In this document: piece after piece, positions 50,779-58,846 of the stretch | Numbering within the stretch: position 1 is the stretch's first letter | Layout of the letters: each line of letters opens with the position of its first letter | Assembly: GCF_013141825.1 (NCBI RefSeq) | Contig: NZ_RZNH01000017.1 | Location: 34,617 to 98,616, forward strand | From: Marinifilum caeruleilacunae | GTDB taxonomy: Bacteria > Bacteroidota > Bacteroidia > Bacteroidales > Marinifilaceae | Reading direction: 5' to 3' | DNA length: 64,000 bases | Program-made: the position numbers and the translations under genes | Notes under the pieces: model-generated | Seen by the model: the letters and a program-made list of their open reading frames with translations, nothing else | Database searches by the model: none | What the model was told of the DNA's origin: nothing

Positions 50779-52614
50779 CTACAATTGACGTATTGCTCCT
50801 TTATCTGCCGAGGAGACTAATTTTGCATAAGCCTGGAGGGCTTTCGAGACGACTCGACCTCTTCCTCTTGGTGTATATGCTTTTGTTCCAAAACTCTCCT
50901 CTTCGGCTCTTCTTTTTTGAAGTTCTTCCTCCGAAATGCAGACATTAATACTTCTGTTTGGAATACTAATTTCGATTGGGTCGCCATCCTGAATCAGTGC
51001 AATTGCACCTCCAGCGCCTGCTTCTGGCGAGACATGTCCGATCGACAAACCTGAGGTTCCCCCTGAAAATCTTCCATCTGTAATTAGTGCACATTTGGCT
51101 CCCAGTCCCATCGATTTCAGGTAGGAAGTTGGGTAAAGCATTTCCTGCATTCCCGGTCCTCCCGATGGTCCTTCATAACGAATTACCACTACATCGCCAG
51201 CATTGACTTTTTTGGTGAGGATGGCTTCACAAGCATCTCGCTGCGATTGATAAACCTTTGCAGTTCCTTTGAAGTTAAATACCTCTTCGGCTACTCCTGC
51301 AGTCTTCACCACACAACCATCAGGAGCTATATTTCCAAACAAAACTGCCAATCCTCCATCCTGTGTATAAGCATTCTCCATACTTCTGATGCAGCCATTT
51401 TCCCTGTCATCATCCAAATCGGGGTAAACTTCGTTTTGAGAAGCAAAACTTAGATTTCTTCCGCGTCTTCCCGGACTTGAATAATAGGTTGACAAGGCTT
51501 TATCGCTAACTGAATTCGATTTTAGATTGTACTCGTCCAATGCCGCCTTTAAATTTGGATAGTCAACTCGTCCAACGCTGGTATTCAGTAAACCGCCATC
51601 AGCCAGTTCGCCAAGAATACTCATAATTCCACCGGCACGATTCACATCTTCGATGTAGTACTTGTCGGAATTTGGTGCCACTTTACACAGGTTGGGCGTT
51701 TTTCGCGACAATTCATCCATGTCTTTCATCGTGAATTCTACTCCTGCCTCGCTGGCAATGGCTAGCAGGTGAAGAACCGTATTGGTCGATCCTCCCATGG
51801 CAATATCCAAAGTCATTGCATTTTTGAAAGCTTCGAAACTTGCAACCGATCTTGGCAATACGCTCGCATCTCCATCGCGGTAGTATGCATTGGTGATCTT
51901 TACGATACATTCCGCAGCATCCATAAACAAGCGTTTGCGATTTGCATGGGTGGCCAGGACCGTTCCATTTCCAGGCAGTGCCAATCCTAATGCCTCGTTC
52001 AGGCAATTCATCGAATTGGCCGTAAACATGCCGGAACATGAACCGCATGTAGGACAAGCTGATTCCTCAATCTCCTGCAAACGTTCATCGCTCACACTCT
52101 CGTCGCCCGCTTTCACCATAGCATCTACCAAATCGAGTTTTTCTCCTTTCGATTCTCCGGCTTCCATTGGTCCTCCCGATACAAAAACCGTTGGGATATT
52201 TAGCCTCATGGCGGCCATCATCATTCCTGGTGTAATTTTATCGCAATTCGAAATACAAATCATCGCATCTACCTTGTGTGCATTACACACATATTCAACG
52301 CTATCGGCTATCACCTCTCTCGAAGGTAATGAGTACAACATCCCATCATGTCCCATTGCAATTCCATCGTCGATGGCAATGGTATTGAACTCAGCAGCAA
52401 AGCAACCCGATTTCTCAATTTCCTGCTTTACCATCTGTCCAACATCCTTTAAATGAACGTGTCCCGGAACAAATTGCGTAAAAGAATTTACCACAGCAAT
52501 TACAGGTTTGCCAAACATTTCCTCTTTCATTCCGTTGGCACGCCAAAGACTCCTGGCTCCTGCCATTCTTCGCCCCTGTGTGGTTTGCTTACTGCGTAAC
52601 TGATTTTTATACAT
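50779..52614 (-). CDS. ilvD: Dihydroxy-acid dehydratase
   Basis: 611 aa, the long form. The three Fe-S ligand cysteines are in [27 protein letters not shown] and the preceding SxC motif region. [21 protein letters not shown] near the C-terminus contains the catalytic Ser. It dehydrates 2,3-dihydroxyisovalerate and its methylvalerate analogue. First structural gene of ilvDBNC, with the attenuator terminator (52693-52725) about 80 nt upstream. Confidence 0.97.
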   Translation of the reverse strand: MYKNQLRSKQTTQGRRMAGARSLWRANGMKEEMFGKPVIAVVNSFTQFVPGHVHLKDVGQMVKQEIEKSGCFAAEFNTIAIDDGIAMGHDGMLYSLPSREVIADSVEYVCNAHKVDAMICISNCDKITPGMMMAAMRLNIPTVFVSGGPMEAGESKGEKLDLVDAMVKAGDESVSDERLQEIEESACPTCGSCSGMFTANSMNCLNEALGLALPGNGTVLATHANRKRLFMDAAECIVKITNAYYRDGDASVLPRSVASFEAFKNAMTLDIAMGGSTNTVLHLLAIASEAGVEFTMKDMDELSRKTPNLCKVAPNSDKYYIEDVNRAGGIMSILGELADGGLLNTSVGRVDYPNLKAALDEYNLKSNSVSDKALSTYYSSPGRRGRNLSFASQNEVYPDLDDDRENGCIRSMENAYTQDGGLAVLFGNIAPDGCVVKTAGVAEEVFNFKGTAKVYQSQRDACEAILTKKVNAGDVVVIRYEGPSGGPGMQEMLYPTSYLKSMGLGAKCALITDGRFSGGTSGLSIGHVSPEAGAGGAIALIQDGDPIEISIPNRSINVCISEEELQKRRAEEESFGTKAYTPRGRGRVVSKALQAYAKLVSSADKGAIRQL

Positions 52615-52692
52615 TCGGTTAATAGTTTACTTCGTTTATCCTTATTTCGTGTTTGTTTTCATTTTTCAATTCTTTCCTGATTTTTTCAGATC

Positions 52693-52725
52693 AAAAAAAA
52701 GCGCCCTTCCGTTTGGGAAGGGCGC
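52693..52725 (-). terminator. Second attenuator terminator in front of ilvD
   Basis: On the - strand GCGCCCTTCCC pairs with GGAAGGGCGC (10-11 bp, AAAC loop), followed by eight U. A competing pairing is available with the leader 2 gene: GGGAAG (52767-52772) with CTTCCC, then two mismatches, then GTGC (52761-52764) with GCGC. Confidence 0.93.
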
Positions 52726-52749
52726 TCATAAATTCGTTTTAATCCGAAG

Positions 52750-52839
52750 TTATTGTGTATGCACGTCTTCCCTGATCCTCATTTTAATAATGACGATAGA
52801 AATAATAATGACGATAATGACTACGTTAAATGATAACAT
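52750..52839 (-). CDS. ilv operon leader peptide 2
   Basis: 29-codon gene, ATG at 52839, TAA at 52750-52752. The peptide carries the run VVIIVIIISIVII (residues 6-18), then KMRIREDVHTQ. It has 9 Ile and 5 Val codons and one Leu, far above chance. It lies after a first leader/terminator and before the second terminator and ilvD. The tail codons AGG GAA GAC GTG C can pair with the 5' arm of the terminator at 52693-52725. It thus fits a ribosome-mediated attenuator sensing charged Ile and Val tRNA. Too short for gene callers. Confidence 0.93.
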   Translation of the reverse strand: MLSFNVVIIVIIISIVIIKMRIREDVHTQ

Positions 52840-52853
52840 ACAATAACCTGATC

Positions 52854-52884
52854 AAAAAAAAGCCCCTTCGTTTGAAGAGGCTTT
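52854..52884 (-). terminator. First attenuator terminator of the ilv operon
   Basis: On the - strand AAAGCCTCTTC (52874-52884) pairs with GAAGGGGCTTT (52859-52869, one G-U pair), AAAC loop, then a U-run (52854-52861). The 5' arm segment AAGCCTC can pair instead with GAGGCTT (52926-52932) in the leader 1 gene. Confidence 0.92.
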
Positions 52885-52913
52885 AGATATTTTGTAAAAT
52901 TTTATTCCGTTTA

Positions 52914-52994
52914 CTAAAACATGCGAAGCCTCGTTCCGTGTCCAAGAAGGACGCGAATAATGACGTTAATAATAATGACATTGCTTAAAGGCAT
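52914..52994 (-). CDS. ilv operon leader peptide 1
   Basis: 26-codon gene, ATG at 52994, TAG at 52914-52916. The peptide has NVIIINVIIRVLLG (residues 5-18) and a basic tail GTRLRMF. It has 5 Ile, 3 Val and 4 Leu codons. It is the first of two in-series leaders in front of ilvD, and the ilv promoter lies about 90 nt upstream. The tail segment GAGGCTT (52926-52932) is complementary to the 5' arm of the terminator at 52854-52884. The mixed Ile/Val/Leu content suggests sensing of all three amino acids. Confidence 0.9.
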   Translation of the reverse strand: MPLSNVIIINVIIRVLLGHGTRLRMF

Positions 52995-53069
52995 GTTGTT
53001 CAATTTTTAATTTGTTTTTAATTTTGTCAACGAACATTTACAATCTCTCTTTCGATCTGATTACGTTGA

Positions 53070-53115
53070 CAAATCTATGTGACAAATGTATGTGAAAAAA
53101 TCTTTTTTTTCCAAA
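53070..53115 (-). promoter_or_regulatory. ilvDBNC promoter region
   Basis: On the - strand TTTG (53112-53115), a 21-nt spacer, then TACATTTG (53083-53090) match the Bacteroidota -33/-7 consensus. A second -7-like box TAGATTTG (53070-53077) follows. The two boxes share the core TTTGTCA as a short direct repeat. Confidence 0.7.
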
Positions 53116-53260
53116 TCCTACGATTTTCAATTGTGTTTTTCAAGAAACATATCTTCTAAATAACAAGCACAACACTCTGTATTACAGGGTATTTTATTTT
53201 TAAAGATTTTTCTGAAAAATGTAAGTCCCAGTTCTCATTTTCAGGTAAAAAGATATTTTA

Positions 53261-53289
53261 TGCAAAGCTTTGCATCGATCAAAATCGAT
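53261..53289. promoter_or_regulatory. Palindrome cluster upstream of the ilv promoter
   Basis: A perfect 14-bp palindrome TGCAAAGCTTTGCA (53261-53274) overlaps ATCGAT (53274-53279), which is repeated at 53284-53289. It lies about 150 bp upstream of the ilv -33 element and could be a regulator site. Confidence 0.4.
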
Positions 53290-53330
53290 ATCATTTACAT
53301 CCAAAATTGATTCATGATCTACTAAAGTAT

Positions 53331-53356
53331 AAAAAAGAGCTCCCCAGCGAGAGCTC
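53331..53356 (-). terminator. Orphan terminator hairpin
   Basis: GAGCTC (53351-53356) and GAGCTC (53337-53342) pair, followed on the - strand by six U. No gene longer than about 20 codons lies between it and the DPP IV terminator at 53506-53535, so it may end a small RNA or another leader. Confidence 0.7.
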
Positions 53357-53505
53357 AAACAACAACAATAACCTAAACTAATGAATTCATCTGATTTCAA
53401 TATTCAGACATAAGTACATTACAAATATCTGGAATGCCATTGCCTTTTATGTTCTCTTAGTATGAAGTGTGTATTAAATTTAGCTTGCCTTTTGAATTAA
53501 AAAAT

Positions 53506-53535
53506 AAAAGAGGTGCAATAAATTGCACCTCTTTC
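53506..53535 (-). terminator. Terminator after the DPP IV gene
   Basis: AAAGAGGTGCAAT pairs with ATTGCACCTCTTT around a short loop, followed by a U-rich stretch on the - strand. Confidence 0.92.
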
Positions 53536-53593
53536 CCCCACTTATCTGATCTACCAACAGATTCCTTATTGGTAACTGATAATTCTAAATTGT

Positions 53594-55771
53594 TTAAAGG
53601 TTAGCCTTTAAAAAGTCTACCATTTTGGTAAACAAGTGCAACCTGGTTTGTCCTCCGTATATTCCATGATTACGGTTGGTATACAAGTGCATCTCAAATT
53701 TTTTGTTGTGTTGAACCAAGACTTCGGCCAATTCCAAGGTATTCTGAACGTGAACATTATCATCCGAAGTTCCATGTATCAGCAAAAATTTCCCTTTCAA
53801 TTGATCTGCAAAATTGATAGGCGCATAATTGTCATATCCTTCCGGATTTTCCTGTGGTGTGCGCAGGTAACGTTCCGAATAGATGCTATCGTAATAACGA
53901 TATGTGGTTACAGGTGCAACTGCAATTCCTGCCGCAAATACATCTGCTCCGCGAAACATACATAGCGATGACATCTGTCCTCCAAAACTCCAGCCATATA
54001 CACCAATTTTATCGGCTGCAATAAATGTTTGTGTGGCCATATATTTTCCCGTCTCAATCAGGTCGATTGCCTCAAGGTTTTGGATTTGCATGTAAGTACA
54101 TTTTTTAAATGCCTCACCTCGCCCACCAGTTCCGCGATTGTCAACCACCACAACAATAAAACCTTCCTGTGCCAAATATTCCAACCAATCGAACTGATAA
54201 CGATCCAATACTTTCTGAGATCCTGGCCCGCCATAAAAATGCAGCAAAGCAGGATATTCCTTTGTCTCGTCAAAGTTAACAGGTTTCATCATCCAAGCGT
54301 TCAATCTTACTCCTTCCGAAGTTTCGAAAGAGAAGAATTCGCGCTTTGGAATTTCGTATTCCTGTAATTTCTGGCTCAAATCCTTATTGTCTTCCAATAT
54401 TCGAATTTGTTTGCCTTTAGAGTTGTGCAAGCTAACAATAGTCGGTACTCCATTGGCAGAAAAGTAATTGATAAAATATTTGAATCCTTTGCTAAAATTT
54501 GCTGCATTGCTTCCAGCTTTACTGGTCAATTTCTGAGTCTTTTTACCTTTGATACCGACCGAATAAATTTCTCTTTGAAGGGGATTAAGAGCCGCTGCCT
54601 GATAATAGAATAATTTCTTTTCTTCGTCGAAACCAAGATACTTGCTCACCTCCCACTTTCCTTTTGTAACCTGGCGAACCAACTCACCTTTCATATCATA
54701 CAAATAGATATGGTTAAAACCTGATTTTTCACTTGTAAGTATAAAGTGTTTGTTGTCTTTTAAGAAGGTTAAATCATCGTTTACATCAACCCAGGCTTTG
54801 TTCTTTTCTTCATATAAAAGGTGTGTTTTGCCTGTTTCCGCATTCGCCAATAGCAGTTCGTAATGATTCTGGTGGCGATTCATTCTCACCACACTTAATA
54901 CCTCAGGGTCTTGTGTCCATTTAATTCTTGGAATGTATTGATCTGTTTCCTCTCCTACATCGATGGTAGAAGTTTTTTTACTCTCCAAATCATATACATG
55001 AACACTTACAATTGAGTTATCTTCTCCTGCTTTTGGATACTTGAAAGTATAATTTTCAGGATACAAGGCATTTTCGCGTTTTTCTGGATTCATGCCTTTA
55101 TAAACAGTCATATTAAACTGCTTTACCCGGCTTTCATCGAATCGCATGTAGGCAATGCGTTTGCCATCAGGCGACCATTGATAAGCCTGCCAAAAAGAAA
55201 ATTCTTCTTCATAAACCCAATCGGGAGCACCATTAATGATATGATTGTATTTTCCGTCGAAGGTGAACTGTGTTTCTTCACCGCTTTTCAAATCTTTTAC
55301 AAACAAGTTGTTCTTTCTAAAGAAGCAAACCATATCGCCGGATGGCGAAAAATCGGCCAATTGCAATCTGCCATCTGACAATTTTTCAAGTGTCTTTTTA
55401 TCTCTGTCGTACACAAAAAATTCTGCAGAAAAAGAATGACGATAAATGTTCTGTCGCTTGGTGGTCAAAAGAATCTTTCTTTCATCGGCAGAGAATTGAT
55501 AACCATCAATCTGTTTCAATTGATGGCTTCCCATATCCGATAAGTTAAAAATGCTTTGTTCAAATTCTCCCGTAGCGTAAGCGTATTGTTCTATTTTTGT
55601 GGCCTTCTTTAAAACGGTATAGCTTTCTCCACTGTTCATCGAACGCAATCCGTAAACCGATTTTGCCCGAAATGTTCCCTTGTTGGTGATATCTTCAAGG
55701 GTAAAACTTTTTTGTGCCTGAACACATGTTGCACACAAAAAAGCAATGAAAAGGATTGTTAGTTTTTTCAT
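53594..55771 (-). CDS. Dipeptidyl peptidase IV (S9B)
   Basis: 725 aa with a signal peptide (cut after CVQAQ). The eight-blade propeller (about 70-480) carries the Glu-pair motif DWVYEEE that binds the substrate N-terminus in DPP IV. The hydrolase domain has Ser595 in GWSFGG, Asp in HGTSDDNVHVQ and His in NRNHGIYGG. It releases X-Pro and X-Ala dipeptides from N-termini in the periplasm. It stands alone between terminators. Because it has the Glu pair, it is a truer DPP IV than the S9 gene at the left window edge. Confidence 0.95.
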   Translation of the reverse strand: MKKLTILFIAFLCATCVQAQKSFTLEDITNKGTFRAKSVYGLRSMNSGESYTVLKKATKIEQYAYATGEFEQSIFNLSDMGSHQLKQIDGYQFSADERKILLTTKRQNIYRHSFSAEFFVYDRDKKTLEKLSDGRLQLADFSPSGDMVCFFRKNNLFVKDLKSGEETQFTFDGKYNHIINGAPDWVYEEEFSFWQAYQWSPDGKRIAYMRFDESRVKQFNMTVYKGMNPEKRENALYPENYTFKYPKAGEDNSIVSVHVYDLESKKTSTIDVGEETDQYIPRIKWTQDPEVLSVVRMNRHQNHYELLLANAETGKTHLLYEEKNKAWVDVNDDLTFLKDNKHFILTSEKSGFNHIYLYDMKGELVRQVTKGKWEVSKYLGFDEEKKLFYYQAAALNPLQREIYSVGIKGKKTQKLTSKAGSNAANFSKGFKYFINYFSANGVPTIVSLHNSKGKQIRILEDNKDLSQKLQEYEIPKREFFSFETSEGVRLNAWMMKPVNFDETKEYPALLHFYGGPGSQKVLDRYQFDWLEYLAQEGFIVVVVDNRGTGGRGEAFKKCTYMQIQNLEAIDLIETGKYMATQTFIAADKIGVYGWSFGGQMSSLCMFRGADVFAAGIAVAPVTTYRYYDSIYSERYLRTPQENPEGYDNYAPINFADQLKGKFLLIHGTSDDNVHVQNTLELAEVLVQHNKKFEMHLYTNRNHGIYGGQTRLHLFTKMVDFLKANL

Positions 55772-56172
55772 TGTTGATTCATTTTAAAATAGTGCTTCTC
55801 TCCCAAATGATGCTAGGAGCCGACACTAAATTACTTCCAGTAAGTTTCTGATTGATTATGTTTTTTATCTGCCACGACAGGCAAATTAGTGACCTCTGAT
55901 TGAGATCCTAAACTTGCACTGAATCAACAAATCCAGCATTCATAAAGACCCTTGTAAGATCTGTTTTGTCGTATGAGTTTACTCTCTTGCATAAGTACGG
56001 TAAAGCTAGGAATTTTCCTCATTCAAAATTCTATACTTGTTTGTCTTCGTATCGATTTATAATGATTCTAATTAGCTTGTCGAATTTATGAAAATGCTTT
56101 CGCATTTAAACCACACAACAACATGGTACAATTTGTTTTTTTAATGCCCTGTTTTCTACAGCCATAAGGCAT
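55772..56172. other. Intergenic region upstream of DPP IV
   Basis: About 400 bp with no coding signal. It should hold the DPP IV promoter on the - strand, but no exact TAnnTTTG box with a -33 partner was found. Confidence 0.4.
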
Positions 56173-56204
56173 ATAAAAAAGAGACACAATTAGATGTGTC
56201 TCTT
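56173..56204 (-). terminator. Terminator after the BCKDH-flavodoxin operon
   Basis: GAGACACA (56181-56188) pairs with TGTGTCTC (56195-56202), with flanking A/T pairs and a U-run on the - strand. Confidence 0.9.
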
Positions 56205-56226
56205 CATTATCATTGGATTGTGTTGC

Positions 56227-56736
56227 CTAATTGAATTCTGTTTTTAATTGTTCAACCCAATCTTTAATTCTGTCATCGGTTAATGCAGCCTGGTTTTCAA
56301 TATCCAAAGGTAAACCAAGGAATTTGTTATCGCGAAGAGCCGCCGAACGTTCAAAAGTGAATCCTTCTGTTGAAGTTAATCCAATCACTTTGGCGCCTCT
56401 TTCTTCGAGAGCCCTGGCAAGAATGCCAATCGCATCTACAAAATTCTCAGGATAACCAACCTGATCTCCCAGGCCAAACAGTGCAACCGTTTTGCCTTTC
56501 AATTTCAGGTCTTCAATGGCTGGCATAAACTCATCCCAGTAATTTGGTAATTCTCCATCGAACCATGTTGGAACTCCCAAAACCATATTGTCATAGCTCA
56601 GGAAAGTTTCTTCATCTATCTCTTCAACATTTACATTTTCTACCTCGGCAGAATCGTTAAATGCCTTTTTTATTTTTTCAGCATTCTTAGCTGTTTTGTT
56701 TGTATTGAAACTATAGAATAATCCTATCTTCTTCAT
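56227..56736 (-). CDS. Flavodoxin, long-chain type
   Basis: 169 aa. The FMN phosphate loop is FYSFNTNKTAKNAEKI (a variant of T/SxTGxT), the 50s loop is GVPTWFDGELP with Trp, and the 90s loop is LGDQVGYPENF. The roughly 20-residue insertion GLTSTEGFTFERSAALRDNKFLGL in the last strand marks the long-chain class. It carries single electrons at low potential. It lies 17 nt after the E1 gene of branched-chain 2-oxoacid dehydrogenase, which is unusual. Confidence 0.92.
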   Translation of the reverse strand: MKKIGLFYSFNTNKTAKNAEKIKKAFNDSAEVENVNVEEIDEETFLSYDNMVLGVPTWFDGELPNYWDEFMPAIEDLKLKGKTVALFGLGDQVGYPENFVDAIGILARALEERGAKVIGLTSTEGFTFERSAALRDNKFLGLPLDIENQAALTDDRIKDWVEQLKTEFN

Positions 56737-56753
56737 CTGTTTCAGTATTTGTA

Positions 56754-58844
56754 TTAATAATCCAACAGGTCTTTGGCTGCTGCATAAATCTTATCGTTGT
56801 TAGGAAGAATGGCTCTTTCCAAAATTCTGTTGAAGCCCACAGGTGTAAAGGTTGAACCCACACGTTTTACTGGTGCATCTAACTTTTCGAAAGCTTCTTC
56901 TGTAATCATGGCTGAAATTTCGGCCCCAAAACCAGAGAATACCTTGTCTTCGTGAACAACAAGTACCTTATTTGTTTTCTCTACCGATTTTAATACCGTT
57001 TCCTTGTCAAGTGGAATCAATGAACGCAAGTCGATTACTTCTACCTGTTTTCCGGTTTCCTCTGCCAATTTATCGGCCACCTCAACACACATATGCGTTG
57101 TATTTCCGTAGGTAATCACCGTTAGGTCAGCACCTTCTCTACGTACACGTGCCTTTCCAAAAGGAACTTCGAAATCATCTGGTACCGGAGCGGCAGCTTT
57201 CGGATCGTTATACAAAGCCTTAGGCTCCATGAACACAGTCATCCCTTTCGAACGCATACTTGTTCTGATTAATCCTGCAGCATCATCGGCGTAAGAAGGA
57301 TAAACAATTCTAACTCCAGGCAAGGTAGTTAGTGCACCTTCGATATTTTGTGAGTGGTACAATCCTCCACCAATGTAACCCCCCGAAGCCAAACGTACTG
57401 TAATGTTTGGAGAGAACTGACCTTTTGATCTCCAGTAATCGTGAGTAGTATCAACGAACTGCTCCATTGCCGGCCAGAAATAATCAGCAAACTCGGCTCC
57501 TTCAACAACAATTCTGATTTTATCGTTGAAACGGCTCATTCCATTGGCTGTTCCCATGATAAAATCTTCGGCAATTGGAGCATTAAAAACTCTCTCTTTA
57601 CCAAACTCTTGCTGCATTCCTTTCGAAACGTTGAAGATTCCTCCTTTGTCTTTATTGGCGATATCCTGTCCCCAAATATAGGTGTCAGGATTGTGACGGA
57701 ACTCTGCTTTTAAAGTTTCGTTCAAACCTTCAATCAGCTTCTTCTCATTTCCTGTATAATCATGTAATCCTTCCGGATATTTTTCAGAAACATAAGCTTC
57801 AGGCAGAACAAAATCGTAAATAGATGCAGGATCAGGATCTGGAGCAGTCAAACCTGCTTTGTGAGCCTTTTTTACCTCTAACTTCACTTCAGCTTCGATG
57901 GCCTGAAGTTCTTCTTCGGTAAATCGCTTGTAGCGAACCAACATGCGGCGGTACTTTGCCAGTGGATCGTATTCTTTCACGTAATTCAACTCAGCATTGT
58001 CGCGATACAATTCATGGCGATCGGAGTTGGAATGTGATCCCATTCTAACACAGTTTGCCTGAACAATTACCGGAATTGAGTTTGCCATTGCATACTCTTT
58101 TGCTTCTAGCATTGCATTCATGGAATCGAATACATCTTTACCATTACAATGAATGATTTTCAAGTATTTTAAACCTCGGAAATTATCGGCCACCTTACGA
58201 TTTGCCGTTTGATCTTTCTTTGGTACTGAAATTCCGTATCCGTTATCCTGGAATACAAAAACTACGGGCAATTGTTCATTGGTAGCTCCGTTTATCGCCT
58301 CATAAACATATCCTTCCGATACTGAAGATTCTCCCTGCGAACTGAATACAACACCTTCGTGTTTGTATTTCTTCATTGCACGACCAACACCAACTGCATG
58401 CAGCGTATGATTTCCTGTACAAGAAGAAACATTGTGAATGTTCCATTCTGGTTTGGCAAAGTGATTCGACATGTGTCGTCCACCTCCAGCAACATCTGTA
58501 TCTTTCGAAATTCCGTTATAGATTACCTCTTCGGCTGTTAAGCCTGCCGAAATAGAGGTAAGCATATCTCTATAGTAAGGGAATAGATGATCTGTTTCCT
58601 TATCGAACACCTGCCCAATAGCCAGCTGAATTCCATCATGCCCTGCATAAGGCGCGTGGTAAGACCAACCAATTGCTTGCTTTAAATAGTTCGGTGCTTT
58701 CTCATCTAATGCTCTACCAAGAGTCATTAAATGATACCAACGACCCAACAATTCCTTGGAAGTGTTCTTAATATTAAATTTTTTCGTCTCGGTCATTTCA
58801 TTATTGTTTTCTTTCTCAACTGAAGTAAGTTCTAATGCTTCCAT
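56754..58844 (-). CDS. Branched-chain 2-oxoacid dehydrogenase E1, fused alpha and beta subunits
   Basis: 696 aa. The alpha part (about 20-345) has the ThDP motif region SQGESSVSEGYVYEAINGA and VFQDNGYGIS. The beta part (about 370-696) has EDFIMGTANGMSRFNDKIRIVVEGAEFADYFWPAMEQ and the C-terminal transketolase domain with VIDLRSLIPLDKETV. Fusion of alpha and beta is common in Bacteroidota. It decarboxylates the oxoacids of Val, Leu and Ile and passes the acyl group to E2, giving branched acyl-CoA for iso/anteiso fatty acids. Start 2 nt after the E2 stop; a later ATG at 58796 is possible. No E3 gene is in the window. Confidence 0.93.
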   Translation of the reverse strand: MEALELTSVEKENNNEMTETKKFNIKNTSKELLGRWYHLMTLGRALDEKAPNYLKQAIGWSYHAPYAGHDGIQLAIGQVFDKETDHLFPYYRDMLTSISAGLTAEEVIYNGISKDTDVAGGGRHMSNHFAKPEWNIHNVSSCTGNHTLHAVGVGRAMKKYKHEGVVFSSQGESSVSEGYVYEAINGATNEQLPVVFVFQDNGYGISVPKKDQTANRKVADNFRGLKYLKIIHCNGKDVFDSMNAMLEAKEYAMANSIPVIVQANCVRMGSHSNSDRHELYRDNAELNYVKEYDPLAKYRRMLVRYKRFTEEELQAIEAEVKLEVKKAHKAGLTAPDPDPASIYDFVLPEAYVSEKYPEGLHDYTGNEKKLIEGLNETLKAEFRHNPDTYIWGQDIANKDKGGIFNVSKGMQQEFGKERVFNAPIAEDFIMGTANGMSRFNDKIRIVVEGAEFADYFWPAMEQFVDTTHDYWRSKGQFSPNITVRLASGGYIGGGLYHSQNIEGALTTLPGVRIVYPSYADDAAGLIRTSMRSKGMTVFMEPKALYNDPKAAAPVPDDFEVPFGKARVRREGADLTVITYGNTTHMCVEVADKLAEETGKQVEVIDLRSLIPLDKETVLKSVEKTNKVLVVHEDKVFSGFGAEISAMITEEAFEKLDAPVKRVGSTFTPVGFNRILERAILPNNDKIYAAAKDLLDY

Positions 58845-58846
58845 AA

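Noticed and set aside
51890-52456. 188-codon frame antisense to ilvD
   Set aside because: It mirrors the highly conserved ilvD frame, a common artefact of codon bias.
52693-52884. Interpretation of the two ilv hairpins as ordinary terminators of an upstream gene
   Set aside because: The upstream DPP IV gene already has its own terminator at 53506-53535 and a promoter lies between; each hairpin follows an Ile/Val-rich leader and has an alternative pairing partner within it.
53200-53400. 66-codon frame on the - strand with a TTG start and a run of three Cys
   Set aside because: It runs straight through the GAGCTC terminator hairpin, starts at TTG, and has no family resemblance. The hairpin is noted instead.
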